From contig NEWQ02000010.1 in assembly GCA_002869855.2 (NCBI GenBank), positions 1-64,000 on the forward strand: a DNA stretch of 64,000 nucleotides, in the 5' to 3' direction. Origin of the DNA: Nitrospira sp. CG24D (GTDB lineage: Bacteria; Nitrospirota; Nitrospiria; Nitrospirales; Nitrospiraceae). A program made the position numbers and the translations under genes. This document shows, one piece after another, positions 26,954 through 35,037 of this stretch. Below the pieces are notes generated by a model, which made no database searches, was not told the origin of the DNA, and worked only from the letters and a program-made list of their open reading frames with translations. Position 1 is the stretch's first letter, and each line of letters begins with the position of its first letter.

Positions 26954-27664
26954 TCAATTAAACAGTAACGCCGCACCGATTTTGTCAGGGAGATGGCAGG
27001 TCTCGCACTTCCGGCTGATCGGCTTTCCCTTGTACTCCTGCTTGCCGTCATGGCAGCGGAAACAGTCGGACAACGCCCGGGTGCGAAGAACCGACCCTTC
27101 GGGATGATCGGGATACCAGGGCTGGCTGTCCGCCGCCACATGGCCACGAGGAATCACGATCGGATAGCCCTTGATCGGTTGTTCGTGGACCACAGCTGAA
27201 TGGCATGTGGTGCACCCCTCGCCCTGCCCCCTCACACCAAAGGCCTCCATATGTGCCCGGTGACTCATCACCAGCCCCACGTCCTTCACGGGTGGAGGCA
27301 GATCCCGCGTGGCGATCTCCGAGACTCGCAAAATGTTCCGATGACAGCCCAAACAGACATCCGACCCCACCTTCGCCTGAAGGTTATGGGAATCGGTCGG
27401 CGTGCCGAACAGCTGAATCATCGAGTCCTTCGTCCCGTTCCACGCCTTGTCATGGATCCATCCTTCAAGGCCGGGACGGACATGGCAGGCCACACAGGTT
27501 ACCTCTTTGTGAGACGACGTCACCCAGCTGTCATACGAGGGCGTAATGGTATGGCAACTGGCACAGAACTTCGGGTGATTGGTCAGGGGAATTGCAATCC
27601 CGCCGAAGGCGAAGGCTCCGGCGATCAGGGCCAGAATCAGCGTCGCTTTACGGTTCCAATTCAT
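26954..27664 (-). CDS. Six-haem NapC/NirT-type membrane cytochrome c
   Basis: The 236-residue protein has one N-terminal membrane anchor (about 8-26), then CASCH, CVACH, CLGCH, CTTCH, CFRCH and CETCH. Classical NapC/NrfH quinol dehydrogenases bind four haems, so six motifs is more than the family norm. The first motif context (HPKFCASCHTITPSYDSW) is the quinol-site region of NapC. ATG 27664 lies inside the end of mobB (17-bp overlap). It could pass electrons between the quinone pool and a periplasmic partner such as the molybdoenzyme suggested by neighbouring mobB, moeA and tatC. Confidence 0.88.
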   Translation of the reverse strand: MNWNRKATLILALIAGAFAFGGIAIPLTNHPKFCASCHTITPSYDSWVTSSHKEVTCVACHVRPGLEGWIHDKAWNGTKDSMIQLFGTPTDSHNLQAKVGSDVCLGCHRNILRVSEIATRDLPPPVKDVGLVMSHRAHMEAFGVRGQGEGCTTCHSAVVHEQPIKGYPIVIPRGHVAADSQPWYPDHPEGSVLRTRALSDCFRCHDGKQEYKGKPISRKCETCHLPDKIGAALLFN

Positions 27665-28160
27665 GTGTGACGCGCGGGAAGTGCTTGATGATGAGGGCCG
27701 CGACACCCGTAACATCGTTCAAATCGAGCACCGGCACCGGAAGATCGATCGGCTTGTCGGAAACGACCGCCAATAGTCCGTCTGGAGAGACCGGCACTTC
27801 GCCGACCTGCTCGCGAATCACGACAATCTTCAGATAGCCTTCGCTCTTCCAGCCTTCCGCAATAATGAGATCGTAGGAGCCGTCGAGAAACCGGTCCCGA
27901 ATTTCCTCAACTTTCATTTCTTCGGGCACATCGGCAAACATCGCCAGGCTGCCGCGAGACATCACGATGACACTGCTAGCCCCTGCACGTTTATGACGCC
28001 AGCTATCTTTCCCCTCGGTATCGAGATCGAATCCATGGCCGGCATGTTTCACCGTCGCCACCCGGTAGCCCGCCCGCACCAACTCGGGAATCACGCGCTC
28101 GATCAGCGTGGTCTTGCCGCTGTTCGACCGGCCGACAAATGACACGATGGGCACGGCCAT
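27648..28160 (-). CDS. mobB: Molybdopterin-guanine dinucleotide biosynthesis protein MobB
   Basis: The 170-residue GTP-binding adaptor has P-loop FVGRSNSGKTTLIERVI, the MobB signature VATVKHAGHGFDLDTEGKDSWRHKRAGA and IAEGWKSEG. MobB assists MobA in making the bis-MGD cofactor used by DMSO-reductase family enzymes such as nitrite oxidoreductase and nitrate reductases. It lies between moeA (21 bp upstream) and the cytochrome gene. mobA is not in the window. Confidence 0.93.
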   Translation of the reverse strand: MAVPIVSFVGRSNSGKTTLIERVIPELVRAGYRVATVKHAGHGFDLDTEGKDSWRHKRAGASSVIVMSRGSLAMFADVPEEMKVEEIRDRFLDGSYDLIIAEGWKSEGYLKIVVIREQVGEVPVSPDGLLAVVSDKPIDLPVPVLDLNDVTGVAALIIKHFPRVTHELEP

Positions 28161-28181
28161 GGGCTCAGTCCCTTTCCAAGC

Positions 28182-29507
28182 TCAACAACAGGACGTCTTA
28201 TGCCCGGTGCTGTGGGTATGGTCTGCCTGTGTTTTCCAGGCTTCCCCGCTCAATAATTGCACGGTCACCAGATCGCCCGGATTCACCCGTTCCACTTCGA
28301 CCGGGATGTCGATCAGGCAATTCGCCTTGACCATCGAGGTCAAGATTCCAGACCCTTGCGCCCCGGTCGTCCTGACCTTGAAAACCCCCTCTTCCCGAGT
28401 CAGTACGCCGCGAAGAAAATGCCGGCGGTCCGTGCGCTTCGAAAACTTCTCCTGGATGACCGCCTGCACAAGCGGCCGGCCGTACGTCCGGTGCCCGTTC
28501 ATCTTCAAGATGGCCGGCCGCACCAGTTGCTCGAACGTCACCATCGACGAAACCGGATTCCCCGGCAGGCCGAAGGCCAGCTTGCCCTGAATCTTGCCGA
28601 AGGCCAGCGGCTGCCCCGGCCGGATCGCGAGCTTCCAGAAATTCATCTCGGCGCCCAATTCGCGAAACACGGCTTTTGTGTAATCGTAATCTCCCATCGA
28701 AACACCGCCGGACAGCACCAGGACATCGGCCGTCAGCCCATGGGAAATCTTTTCCTTCAACGCCTCCGGCGTATCGCGGGCAATTCCGAGCAGAAACGGA
28801 ATGCCGCCGGCTTCTTGCACCGCCGCTGCAATCCCGTAGCTATTCGAATTGATGATCTTTTCTTCGCTGAATCGCTCATCCAGATCGGCCAATTCATCGC
28901 CCGTCGACAGAATGGCCACGCGCGGACGCTGATACACAAAGACGAAGGACTTCGCGAGGATCGCCAACATGCCCGCATCACCGGGACGAATCTGCGTCCC
29001 CTTGGCGATGATGCATTCACCCTTCTTGACGTCTTCGCCTTGCGGCCGGATGTTGGAGCCCCGCGGTTCAGGCTTGAAGACACGAACGGAATCCGGAGTG
29101 TGCTCCGTATCTTCCACTTTCAACACCGTGTCCGCTCCTTGGGGAATCGGCGCGCCGGTCATAATACGAATCGCCTGCCCGGGCCCGACGGACTTCGTCG
29201 GCATTTTCCCTGCCGGAACATCTTCAATCACCTTCAGAGTAACCGTCTTTTCGATTGCATGCTCCTGCTTGATATCGTCCCAGCGCACGGCGAATCCGTC
29301 CATCGCGCTGTTATTCCACGGCGGATTGTCCCGCTCAGCCACAATGTCCTCGCCCAATACACGTCCCAGCGCGTCGAGGATCGACACTTTCTCCAGCCCC
29401 AGCGTCGGGGTGGCTTCCAACACAATCCGCTGCGCCTCTTCAAGCCGCGTGAGTCCTTCTGTCGCGTCGTTCGCCTTCACAATCGCTCCCGTCTCAATGT
29501 GGTGCAT
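28182..29507 (-). CDS. moeA: Molybdopterin molybdenumtransferase MoeA
   Basis: The 441-residue enzyme inserts molybdenum into adenylated molybdopterin. Visible motifs include NPPWNNSAMDGFAVR, the MTGAPIPQGADTVLKVED domain, the GGVSMGDYDYTK active-site loop and LAFGLPGNPVSSMVTFEQ. The C-terminal tail is unusual, ending HTHSTGHKTSCC, a short His/Cys-rich stretch not typical of MoeA. Its start overlaps the upstream Nbp35-like gene by 14 bp. It forms a cofactor-maturation group with mobB. Confidence 0.95.
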   Translation of the reverse strand: MHHIETGAIVKANDATEGLTRLEEAQRIVLEATPTLGLEKVSILDALGRVLGEDIVAERDNPPWNNSAMDGFAVRWDDIKQEHAIEKTVTLKVIEDVPAGKMPTKSVGPGQAIRIMTGAPIPQGADTVLKVEDTEHTPDSVRVFKPEPRGSNIRPQGEDVKKGECIIAKGTQIRPGDAGMLAILAKSFVFVYQRPRVAILSTGDELADLDERFSEEKIINSNSYGIAAAVQEAGGIPFLLGIARDTPEALKEKISHGLTADVLVLSGGVSMGDYDYTKAVFRELGAEMNFWKLAIRPGQPLAFGKIQGKLAFGLPGNPVSSMVTFEQLVRPAILKMNGHRTYGRPLVQAVIQEKFSKRTDRRHFLRGVLTREEGVFKVRTTGAQGSGILTSMVKANCLIDIPVEVERVNPGDLVTVQLLSGEAWKTQADHTHSTGHKTSCC

Positions 29508-30450
29508 GCCGCGGCGCCACTTTCACCAGCGACCCGCTCTTCTTACAAAAGGCTTCGATCTGATTGGCAATATTGTGATAACACTCGGCCGTCGCCGTAT
29601 CGGAATTGAACATCGCAAAGGGCTCACCCGCGTCCGACTGCATTACGACATCCGGATCGAGCGGAATCCGTCCCAGGAACGGCACGCCCATGTCGTTAGC
29701 GGAGGCTTCTCCTCCTCCCTTGCGGAACACTTCGATATTCTGATGGCAATGCGGGCATTCCAGGCCGCTCATGTTTTCCACGATCCCGATGATCGGCACT
29801 TCGCTGTCTTTGCAGAACGTCACCGACTTGCGTGAGTCCAGCAATGCGACTTCCTGAGGGGTGGTGATAATGACCGCCCCGCTGACATTTCCGAGCAGAT
29901 CGATCGTCGTCACCGATTCGTTGCCGGTTCCCGGCGGCAAATCGATGAACAGAAAATTCAGATCCTGCCATTCCACACCGCCCAGCAACTGATTGATGAA
30001 TTCATACTTGTACGCGTCGCGCCAGATGATGGGATCGTCCGGGTTTTGAAGCAGAAATGACATGGAAGCGATTTTCAGATTGTAGGCTTGGAAGGGAATG
30101 ATGCCGCCCGAGGTACTGATCTTGAGTTTTTGCCCCTCCGCCCCGACCATCTTCGGAATATTCGGCCCGTGAATGTCCATGTCGCAGATACCCACGTGCC
30201 AGCCCTTGAGTGCCAGACTGACCGCCAGGTTGGTCGTGCAGGTACTCTTCCCAACGCCGCCCTTGTTGCTCATGATCAGCACTTTGTACTCGATGCGTTC
30301 CATCCGCTTGGCGACGAGCCACCGACTATGTCCTTCCTTGTCTTTCTGACAGGATTCGTTCTCGTCACAAATGGCGCAGGCCCACATGTAGGTACAGGCG
30401 TCGCTTCCACCGGACGTGGGCGGTTGAATGACATTCAGTTCGCGGGCCAT
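29494..30450 (-). CDS. Mrp/Nbp35-like Fe-S cluster carrier ATPase
   Basis: The 318-residue P-loop NTPase has SNKGGVGKSTCTTNLAV, DMDIHGPNIPKM and FLFIDLPPGTGNE. Unlike most bacterial Mrp/ApbC proteins it has an N-terminal cysteine cluster C25-x2-C28-x5-C34 (with an extra C19) in place of the usual DUF59 domain, plus a C-terminal CPHC pair. This arrangement resembles eukaryotic/archaeal Nbp35, where the N-terminal Cys bind a stable 4Fe-4S cluster and the CPxC pair binds the transferable one. It overlaps moeA and likely delivers Fe-S clusters to the same enzyme system. Confidence 0.9.
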   Translation of the reverse strand: MARELNVIQPPTSGGSDACTYMWACAICDENESCQKDKEGHSRWLVAKRMERIEYKVLIMSNKGGVGKSTCTTNLAVSLALKGWHVGICDMDIHGPNIPKMVGAEGQKLKISTSGGIIPFQAYNLKIASMSFLLQNPDDPIIWRDAYKYEFINQLLGGVEWQDLNFLFIDLPPGTGNESVTTIDLLGNVSGAVIITTPQEVALLDSRKSVTFCKDSEVPIIGIVENMSGLECPHCHQNIEVFRKGGGEASANDMGVPFLGRIPLDPDVVMQSDAGEPFAMFNSDTATAECYHNIANQIEAFCKKSGSLVKVAPRHAPH

Positions 30451-30489
30451 AGTGTGTCCTTCTATATCGTGTGAAGCCTGACGCTTCGG

Positions 30490-31428
30490 TTATCGACGAG
30501 GGTTTCCGGTCGGCACCCCAACATACTCGCTATCGCCGGACTTCGACATACGTGCGGCACCGGCCGGCACAGTCGCCGGCGTCAACGGCGGCACATCCGC
30601 AGCGTCGGCTTCTTCCTGCACCGGTTTCTTCTTATTGAAGAAACCGGCGCTGATGATGCCGACTTCATAAAACACATACATGGGCAACGCCATGAGGCAC
30701 TGGTTGAACGGATCGGGCGTCGGCGTGAGAATAGCGGCAATAATAAAGGCCCCCAGCAGCGCCCATTTTCGATAGCGCCGCAGAAACGGCGCATCGACCC
30801 AGCCCAGCTTGGCCATCAGCGTAATCGCCAGCGGCACTTCAAAAATCAGCCCGAAGACGAGCAAAAACCACAAGGCAAAGCCGACGTATTGGGCGATCGA
30901 GAGTTGAGGAATAAAGCCGGCATTCACGCCGTATGAAATGAGAAAATTCAGGGCAAAGGGCAGCACAAAGAAAAATGAAAAGGTCACCCCGGCCAGAAAT
31001 GCCAGCGTGCTCAACATGACAAAGGGGCCGACAAAGCGACGTTCCTGCACGTGCAGCCCCGGCACGACAAACTGCCAGAACTCCAACAGAATATAGGGCG
31101 TCGCCAGCACCACGGCGAATAACCCGGCCACTTTCACGTTCTGCCACAGGGCTTCACCGGGAGCCAGAAAGACAAACGGGACCGTCGGGAGATCCGTCGG
31201 CTCCCAGGACAGCGTGCTGGGCACAAACATATTTTGGAGGGGAATGCGGAGCCACTTCACCAGGGCATCAGCGTAGAAAAACGTGACGACAAACACGATC
31301 GCGGTCACGATGACGGCGCGCGTCAACCGGACCTGGAGCTCCACCAGATGCTCCATGACCGGCATTTTCTTGTCTTCCAGCGGTTTGAAGACCGAGTCCT
31401 GCAACCACCGGTTGAAATCGTTCAGCAC
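30490..31428 (-). CDS. tatC: Twin-arginine translocase subunit TatC
   Basis: The 312-residue protein has six predicted membrane helices and TatC hallmarks: MPVMEHLVELQVRLTRAV at the N-terminus, LLEFWQFVVPGLHVQERR, and the ALLGAFIIAAILTPTPDPFNQ block. It is longer than usual because of a cytosolic C-terminal tail rich in Pro, Ala and Asp (about 265-312). It exports folded cofactor-bearing proteins. tatA/B are not adjacent. It sits 39 bp before the Nbp35-like gene, in the Mo-cofactor block. Confidence 0.95.
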   Translation of the reverse strand: MLNDFNRWLQDSVFKPLEDKKMPVMEHLVELQVRLTRAVIVTAIVFVVTFFYADALVKWLRIPLQNMFVPSTLSWEPTDLPTVPFVFLAPGEALWQNVKVAGLFAVVLATPYILLEFWQFVVPGLHVQERRFVGPFVMLSTLAFLAGVTFSFFFVLPFALNFLISYGVNAGFIPQLSIAQYVGFALWFLLVFGLIFEVPLAITLMAKLGWVDAPFLRRYRKWALLGAFIIAAILTPTPDPFNQCLMALPMYVFYEVGIISAGFFNKKKPVQEEADAADVPPLTPATVPAGAARMSKSGDSEYVGVPTGNPRR

Positions 31429-31453
31429 CGCGCCCTCATCGTACGGAACAATA

Positions 31454-31485
31454 CGGCGCCGGATCTCGCATGATCACCGGCGCCG
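31454..31485 (-). terminator. Hairpin after the Do-type protease gene
   Basis: A perfect 9-bp stem (CGGCGCCGG / CCGGCGCCG) with a 14-base loop starts 11 bp past the protease stop and lies before tatC. T-run is weak (TATTGTT). Confidence 0.6.
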
Positions 31486-31495
31486 CAATATCGAT

Positions 31496-33016
31496 CTACT
31501 TCGGGTTGACTGCTACGAACAGGCTGTTGCCCTGCCGGCTTACCAGCAGCACGGCCAATTCATCCTTCTTGATCTTGTTCGCAGCCTTCAGATACTCATC
31601 CACCGTCTTGACAGTCTCGTGATTGACCTCCTGAATGATGTCTCCGCGCTGTAACCCCGCCGCCTCGGCCTGACCGCCCGGCTCCACGCTGGTCACGACC
31701 ACGCCGGTGGTCTTGGCAGGAATATTCAGCTGGCTCATCAGCGCATTGTCCAACGCCTGGATCTTGAGCGATGCCAGCACATTGTCCGGTGGCTTGATCG
31801 TCTCACCCTGTTCTTTGGGCGGGGCTGCCTCCTTCTTGGCCAGCAACTCGTCGGATGGCCGTTCAGCGACCTTCACCGAGATGGTTTGCTCTTTCCCCTC
31901 GCGCAGGACTTTCACTTGAGCATCTTTGCCCACCATGGTCCGCGCCACCAGATTGCGCAACTGGCTGACGCTCTGCACTTCTTTGCCGTTGAACGCGATG
32001 ACGACGTCGCCGCGCTTCATTCCAGCAGCCGCCGACGGTCCATTCTCATTCACGTCGCTGATGAGCACGCCCTTGCGCTGCTCCGGCAACTTAAATGACT
32101 TTGCCAAGGCCGGCGTAATCTCCTGAATCGCCACGCCCATCCAGCCGCGCACCACTTTGCCGGTTTTCTGAAGGCTGTCGACAATGTCCACCGCAATACT
32201 GCTGGGAATGGCAAACCCGATCCCCTCCGATCCACCGGTGCGTGAGAAAATGGCGGTGTTGATACCCATCAATTCACCGTTCATGTTCACCAGCGCCCCG
32301 CCGGAGTTACCCGGATTGATCGCGGCGTCGGTCTGAATAAAATCCTCGTAGTCGGCGATGCCCACGTTCCCGCGGCCCAAGGCACTGATGATGCCCAATG
32401 TCACCGTGGAACTCAGTCCGAACGGACTACCGACGGCCAGCACCAGATCTCCCACGGCCAGCTTGTCGTAGTCGGCCCACTTCATTGAGGGCAAATCCTT
32501 CGCCTCGATCTTAATCACAGCCAAATCGGTCTTGGGGTCTGTTCCCACGGTCTTGGCCGTGAATTCACGACGATCACTCAGCGTCACTGTAATCTGCGTC
32601 GCACCTTCGACCACATGGTTATTTGTGACGATATAGCCATTGGGATCCAGAATGACCCCCGATCCGGCACTCTGCTCAGGTCGTCCATGCCCCCCTGGAG
32701 GGCCTGGCGGCATCGGAGGCGGCGTCGGAAGATCTCCTCCACCCGGCTCTTCACCACCACCAGGAGGTCCGCCGAACGGTCCGGGCGGGAGCCCGCCACG
32801 GCGACGACCACCTTCCCCGCCACCGCCCGTCACGGCGATATTCACCACGGCAGGGGTCACTTTCTTTACGATCTCGGAAAAACCTTGGGCAAATGCCGGA
32901 GGAACTCCTGCCGCCAATGTAGCGGGGGTTCCGATCAGCCCGCCTGCGACCGTGGCCGCAAGTACAAGCCCACAACCAATGACAAACTTGGTCGCCTGCT
33001 GACTCCGATAGACCAT
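31496..33016 (-). CDS. Do-type periplasmic serine protease (DegP/MucD)
   Basis: The 506-residue trypsin-like protease has a signal peptide, a Gly/Pro-rich spacer (about 70-125) and catalytic triad His in TNNHVVEG (about 133), Asp in TDLAVIKI (about 162) and Ser in NPGNSGGALV (about 238). Two PDZ domains follow (about 290-385 and 410-505). It acts as protease and chaperone for misfolded envelope proteins. GGGAGGAACTGAGC before ATG 33016 fixes the start; the longer open frame to 33154 lacks a ribosome site and would bury the signal peptide. It is probably transcribed separately from tatC, given the hairpin between them. Confidence 0.93.
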   Translation of the reverse strand: MVYRSQQATKFVIGCGLVLAATVAGGLIGTPATLAAGVPPAFAQGFSEIVKKVTPAVVNIAVTGGGGEGGRRRGGLPPGPFGGPPGGGEEPGGGDLPTPPPMPPGPPGGHGRPEQSAGSGVILDPNGYIVTNNHVVEGATQITVTLSDRREFTAKTVGTDPKTDLAVIKIEAKDLPSMKWADYDKLAVGDLVLAVGSPFGLSSTVTLGIISALGRGNVGIADYEDFIQTDAAINPGNSGGALVNMNGELMGINTAIFSRTGGSEGIGFAIPSSIAVDIVDSLQKTGKVVRGWMGVAIQEITPALAKSFKLPEQRKGVLISDVNENGPSAAAGMKRGDVVIAFNGKEVQSVSQLRNLVARTMVGKDAQVKVLREGKEQTISVKVAERPSDELLAKKEAAPPKEQGETIKPPDNVLASLKIQALDNALMSQLNIPAKTTGVVVTSVEPGGQAEAAGLQRGDIIQEVNHETVKTVDEYLKAANKIKKDELAVLLVSRQGNSLFVAVNPK

Positions 33017-33225
33017 GCTCAGTTCCTCCCGACGGTTGAACTCACAAGACACATCACACTGATCGGCAACCAGCTGGGCAGCGACCGATCGAACGGTACA
33101 TCTTACACTAATCATTCCTTGGGCTTCAAAGAGGAAAAGTCCTCTTCCGGCCACCTATTTTCTGTCGCCGGAGGAGGACTTGTCGAACGACCTGAACGCC
33201 GCACGTGCATAGCTAGTCGTGAGAC

Positions 33226-34008
33226 TCAGCTGCTTCGGCGGGCCGCCGCATCGGCTTCCAGCTGACCAAGCCAGGAGTTCTGGAGCTTCAATGCGAGCCG
33301 TTTCTCGGCTTGCTCAAACGACACCACGCGCAATGTATTGGGAGCGCCCTCATAGGTCGGTGGCCAGATACGCCGCTCCGGCTCCTGCGGCCTCAGATAG
33401 ACAACCGGATACCATTGATTGATCCCCGGGGCTGTCGGACGATCCAACGTGGCCCATCCTCGGCCCTCGGCCTGCATCACGGCACTCCCAGATTTTACAT
33501 CGAGCAACGCAAACTCCAAGAGCGACCAATTGTCTCGTCGATAGCCTGGCTGTGCATGCGAAGTCCATCCCAGGAAGAGTGAGACGGGATACTCCTGCTC
33601 CGTACTTGAGACCACCACCACCGCCAAATAATCCAGCCCTTTGCTCTTCGCCAGATCGACCAGCCGGGAGAGATCCCCACCTTGATCCTGAGGACGCACC
33701 CCTTCCGCCGAGAGCACCTCGGTCACCGTCATGGGTAGCACCCGCGCGATGTCCTGCTTGAGCGTATCGCCCAGTCGCACAAGCGCCTCTTCCGGTAAAA
33801 CGGCTGCGGCAGTTTGATCCTGCTGATCCGGCACTAGCACCAAGCCGGCTTTTAACGGCCGCTGCTCCGTTTTAAGCAGCGACTCCGGAGCGGAGGGTTG
33901 GTCAAACTTGAGATACTGGCCCATGCGACTCGGGGGAACCGCGCTTGCACAGGCGACGACGACCGTACACAACGTCAGGAGAGAGGCACCGCGAACCAGA
34001 TTGTGCAT
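33226..34008 (-). CDS. Putative lipoprotein of unknown function
   Basis: The 260-residue product has a lipoprotein-type signal ending VVVACAS. The middle segment has DYLAVVVVSSTEQEYPVSLFLG, then DVKSGSAVMQAEGRGWATLD, reminiscent of envelope lipoproteins that assemble around stress-response proteases, but I do not recognise the family. It is upstream of and collinear with the Do-type protease, separated by 209 bp, so co-expression is possible. Confidence 0.75.
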   Translation of the reverse strand: MHNLVRGASLLTLCTVVVACASAVPPSRMGQYLKFDQPSAPESLLKTEQRPLKAGLVLVPDQQDQTAAAVLPEEALVRLGDTLKQDIARVLPMTVTEVLSAEGVRPQDQGGDLSRLVDLAKSKGLDYLAVVVVSSTEQEYPVSLFLGWTSHAQPGYRRDNWSLLEFALLDVKSGSAVMQAEGRGWATLDRPTAPGINQWYPVVYLRPQEPERRIWPPTYEGAPNTLRVVSFEQAEKRLALKLQNSWLGQLEADAAARRSS

Positions 34009-34195
34009 GACGCACCTCCAGGCTCAAGTGGATGAGCTATGTATCGACCGTCACATGAGTATACGTTCGCTCCCCCTCGGCAGATCTGTCAAGTCCTCTA
34101 GAGTCGATCGGCCCCACTTGAAATCAGGCACAAAGTCATTTACCGTGGCCACACTCCGAAGGTACTTCCACGCAGGACGCGAGGGGGAAGATCCG

Positions 34196-35005
34196 GTGAC
34201 GCAGGAAGAATTCTACAGGGTACTGGACCTCTCCATCATCATCCCTGCGCACAACGAAGCCACCCGCATTCTTCCCCATCTACGATCAATTCACGACTCC
34301 CTGTCCCGGCAAGACCGCTCCTACGAAATCATTGTGGTCGATGACGGCAGCCAGGATGACACGATCAAAGTTGTTCGTAGTTTTGCCAAAACCGAACCGG
34401 CATTGCGGGTGATTCCACTCCCTACCTGCGTGGGGAAAGGCGGAGCGGTGAAACAAGGCATGCTCGCGGCACGCGGCCGGCTGCAGCTATTCACCGATGC
34501 TGACGGGGCCACCGCTATTACGGAACTCACCCGGCTTGAGCAGGCCATCCGAAACGGCGCCGATGTCGCCATCGGTTCAAGAAGTCTGGCCTCCCATCAA
34601 CGAGGATTCGAAGTGAACGCCCGCTGGCACCGGAGCATCCTGGGTGGCTGCTTCAATGCGCTCGTCCGCTTGGGAGGGATCCAGGGGATCGGCGACACAC
34701 AATGCGGGTTCAAACTATTCGATCGATCCGTCGCTCGCGATCTCTTCTCCGTGTCGACCATCAACGGTTACGGCTTTGATCTTGAATTATTGTTCGTGGC
34801 TCAGAAGCGCGGCTATCGGATCGCAGAAGTTCCTGTGAACTGGACCGATCAACCGGGATCGAAAGTGCGGCTCGTTCGGGATGGCATCGCCATGCTCCGC
34901 GAGTTCACCGTCATTCGCCGGAATGCGGTAAGAGGATACTACTCTCAGCTTGCGGTACCAGACACCGTCGGCTCGCTCAGGACTCCCTCCCCGATCACGG
35001 AGTAG
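34196..35005 (+). CDS. Family 2 glycosyltransferase, dolichyl-phosphate glucosyltransferase-like
   Basis: The roughly 269-residue GT2 enzyme has SIIIPAHNEATRI, VVDDGSQDDT, DADGATAITEL (DAD for the DxD metal site), GDTQCGFKLFDRSVAR and GFDLELLFVAQKRGY. These are characteristic of ALG5/DPM1-type transferases that load a sugar onto a polyprenyl phosphate. GTG 34196 is preceded by GAGGGGGAAG and puts the catalytic domain at the N-terminus. ATG 34055 is a possible longer start, and still longer ones would overlap the divergent lipoprotein gene. The neighbouring GT-C-like membrane protein could use the lipid-linked sugar. Confidence 0.88.
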   Translation: MTQEEFYRVLDLSIIIPAHNEATRILPHLRSIHDSLSRQDRSYEIIVVDDGSQDDTIKVVRSFAKTEPALRVIPLPTCVGKGGAVKQGMLAARGRLQLFTDADGATAITELTRLEQAIRNGADVAIGSRSLASHQRGFEVNARWHRSILGGCFNALVRLGGIQGIGDTQCGFKLFDRSVARDLFSVSTINGYGFDLELLFVAQKRGYRIAEVPVNWTDQPGSKVRLVRDGIAMLREFTVIRRNAVRGYYSQLAVPDTVGSLRTPSPITE

Positions 35006-35037
35006 CGCCGTCGCCTCGCTCAATGCTCATTCCTGGA

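Noticed and set aside
28257..29609. A 450-codon plus-strand frame
   Set aside because: Antisense to moeA and the Nbp35-like gene; no family resemblance.
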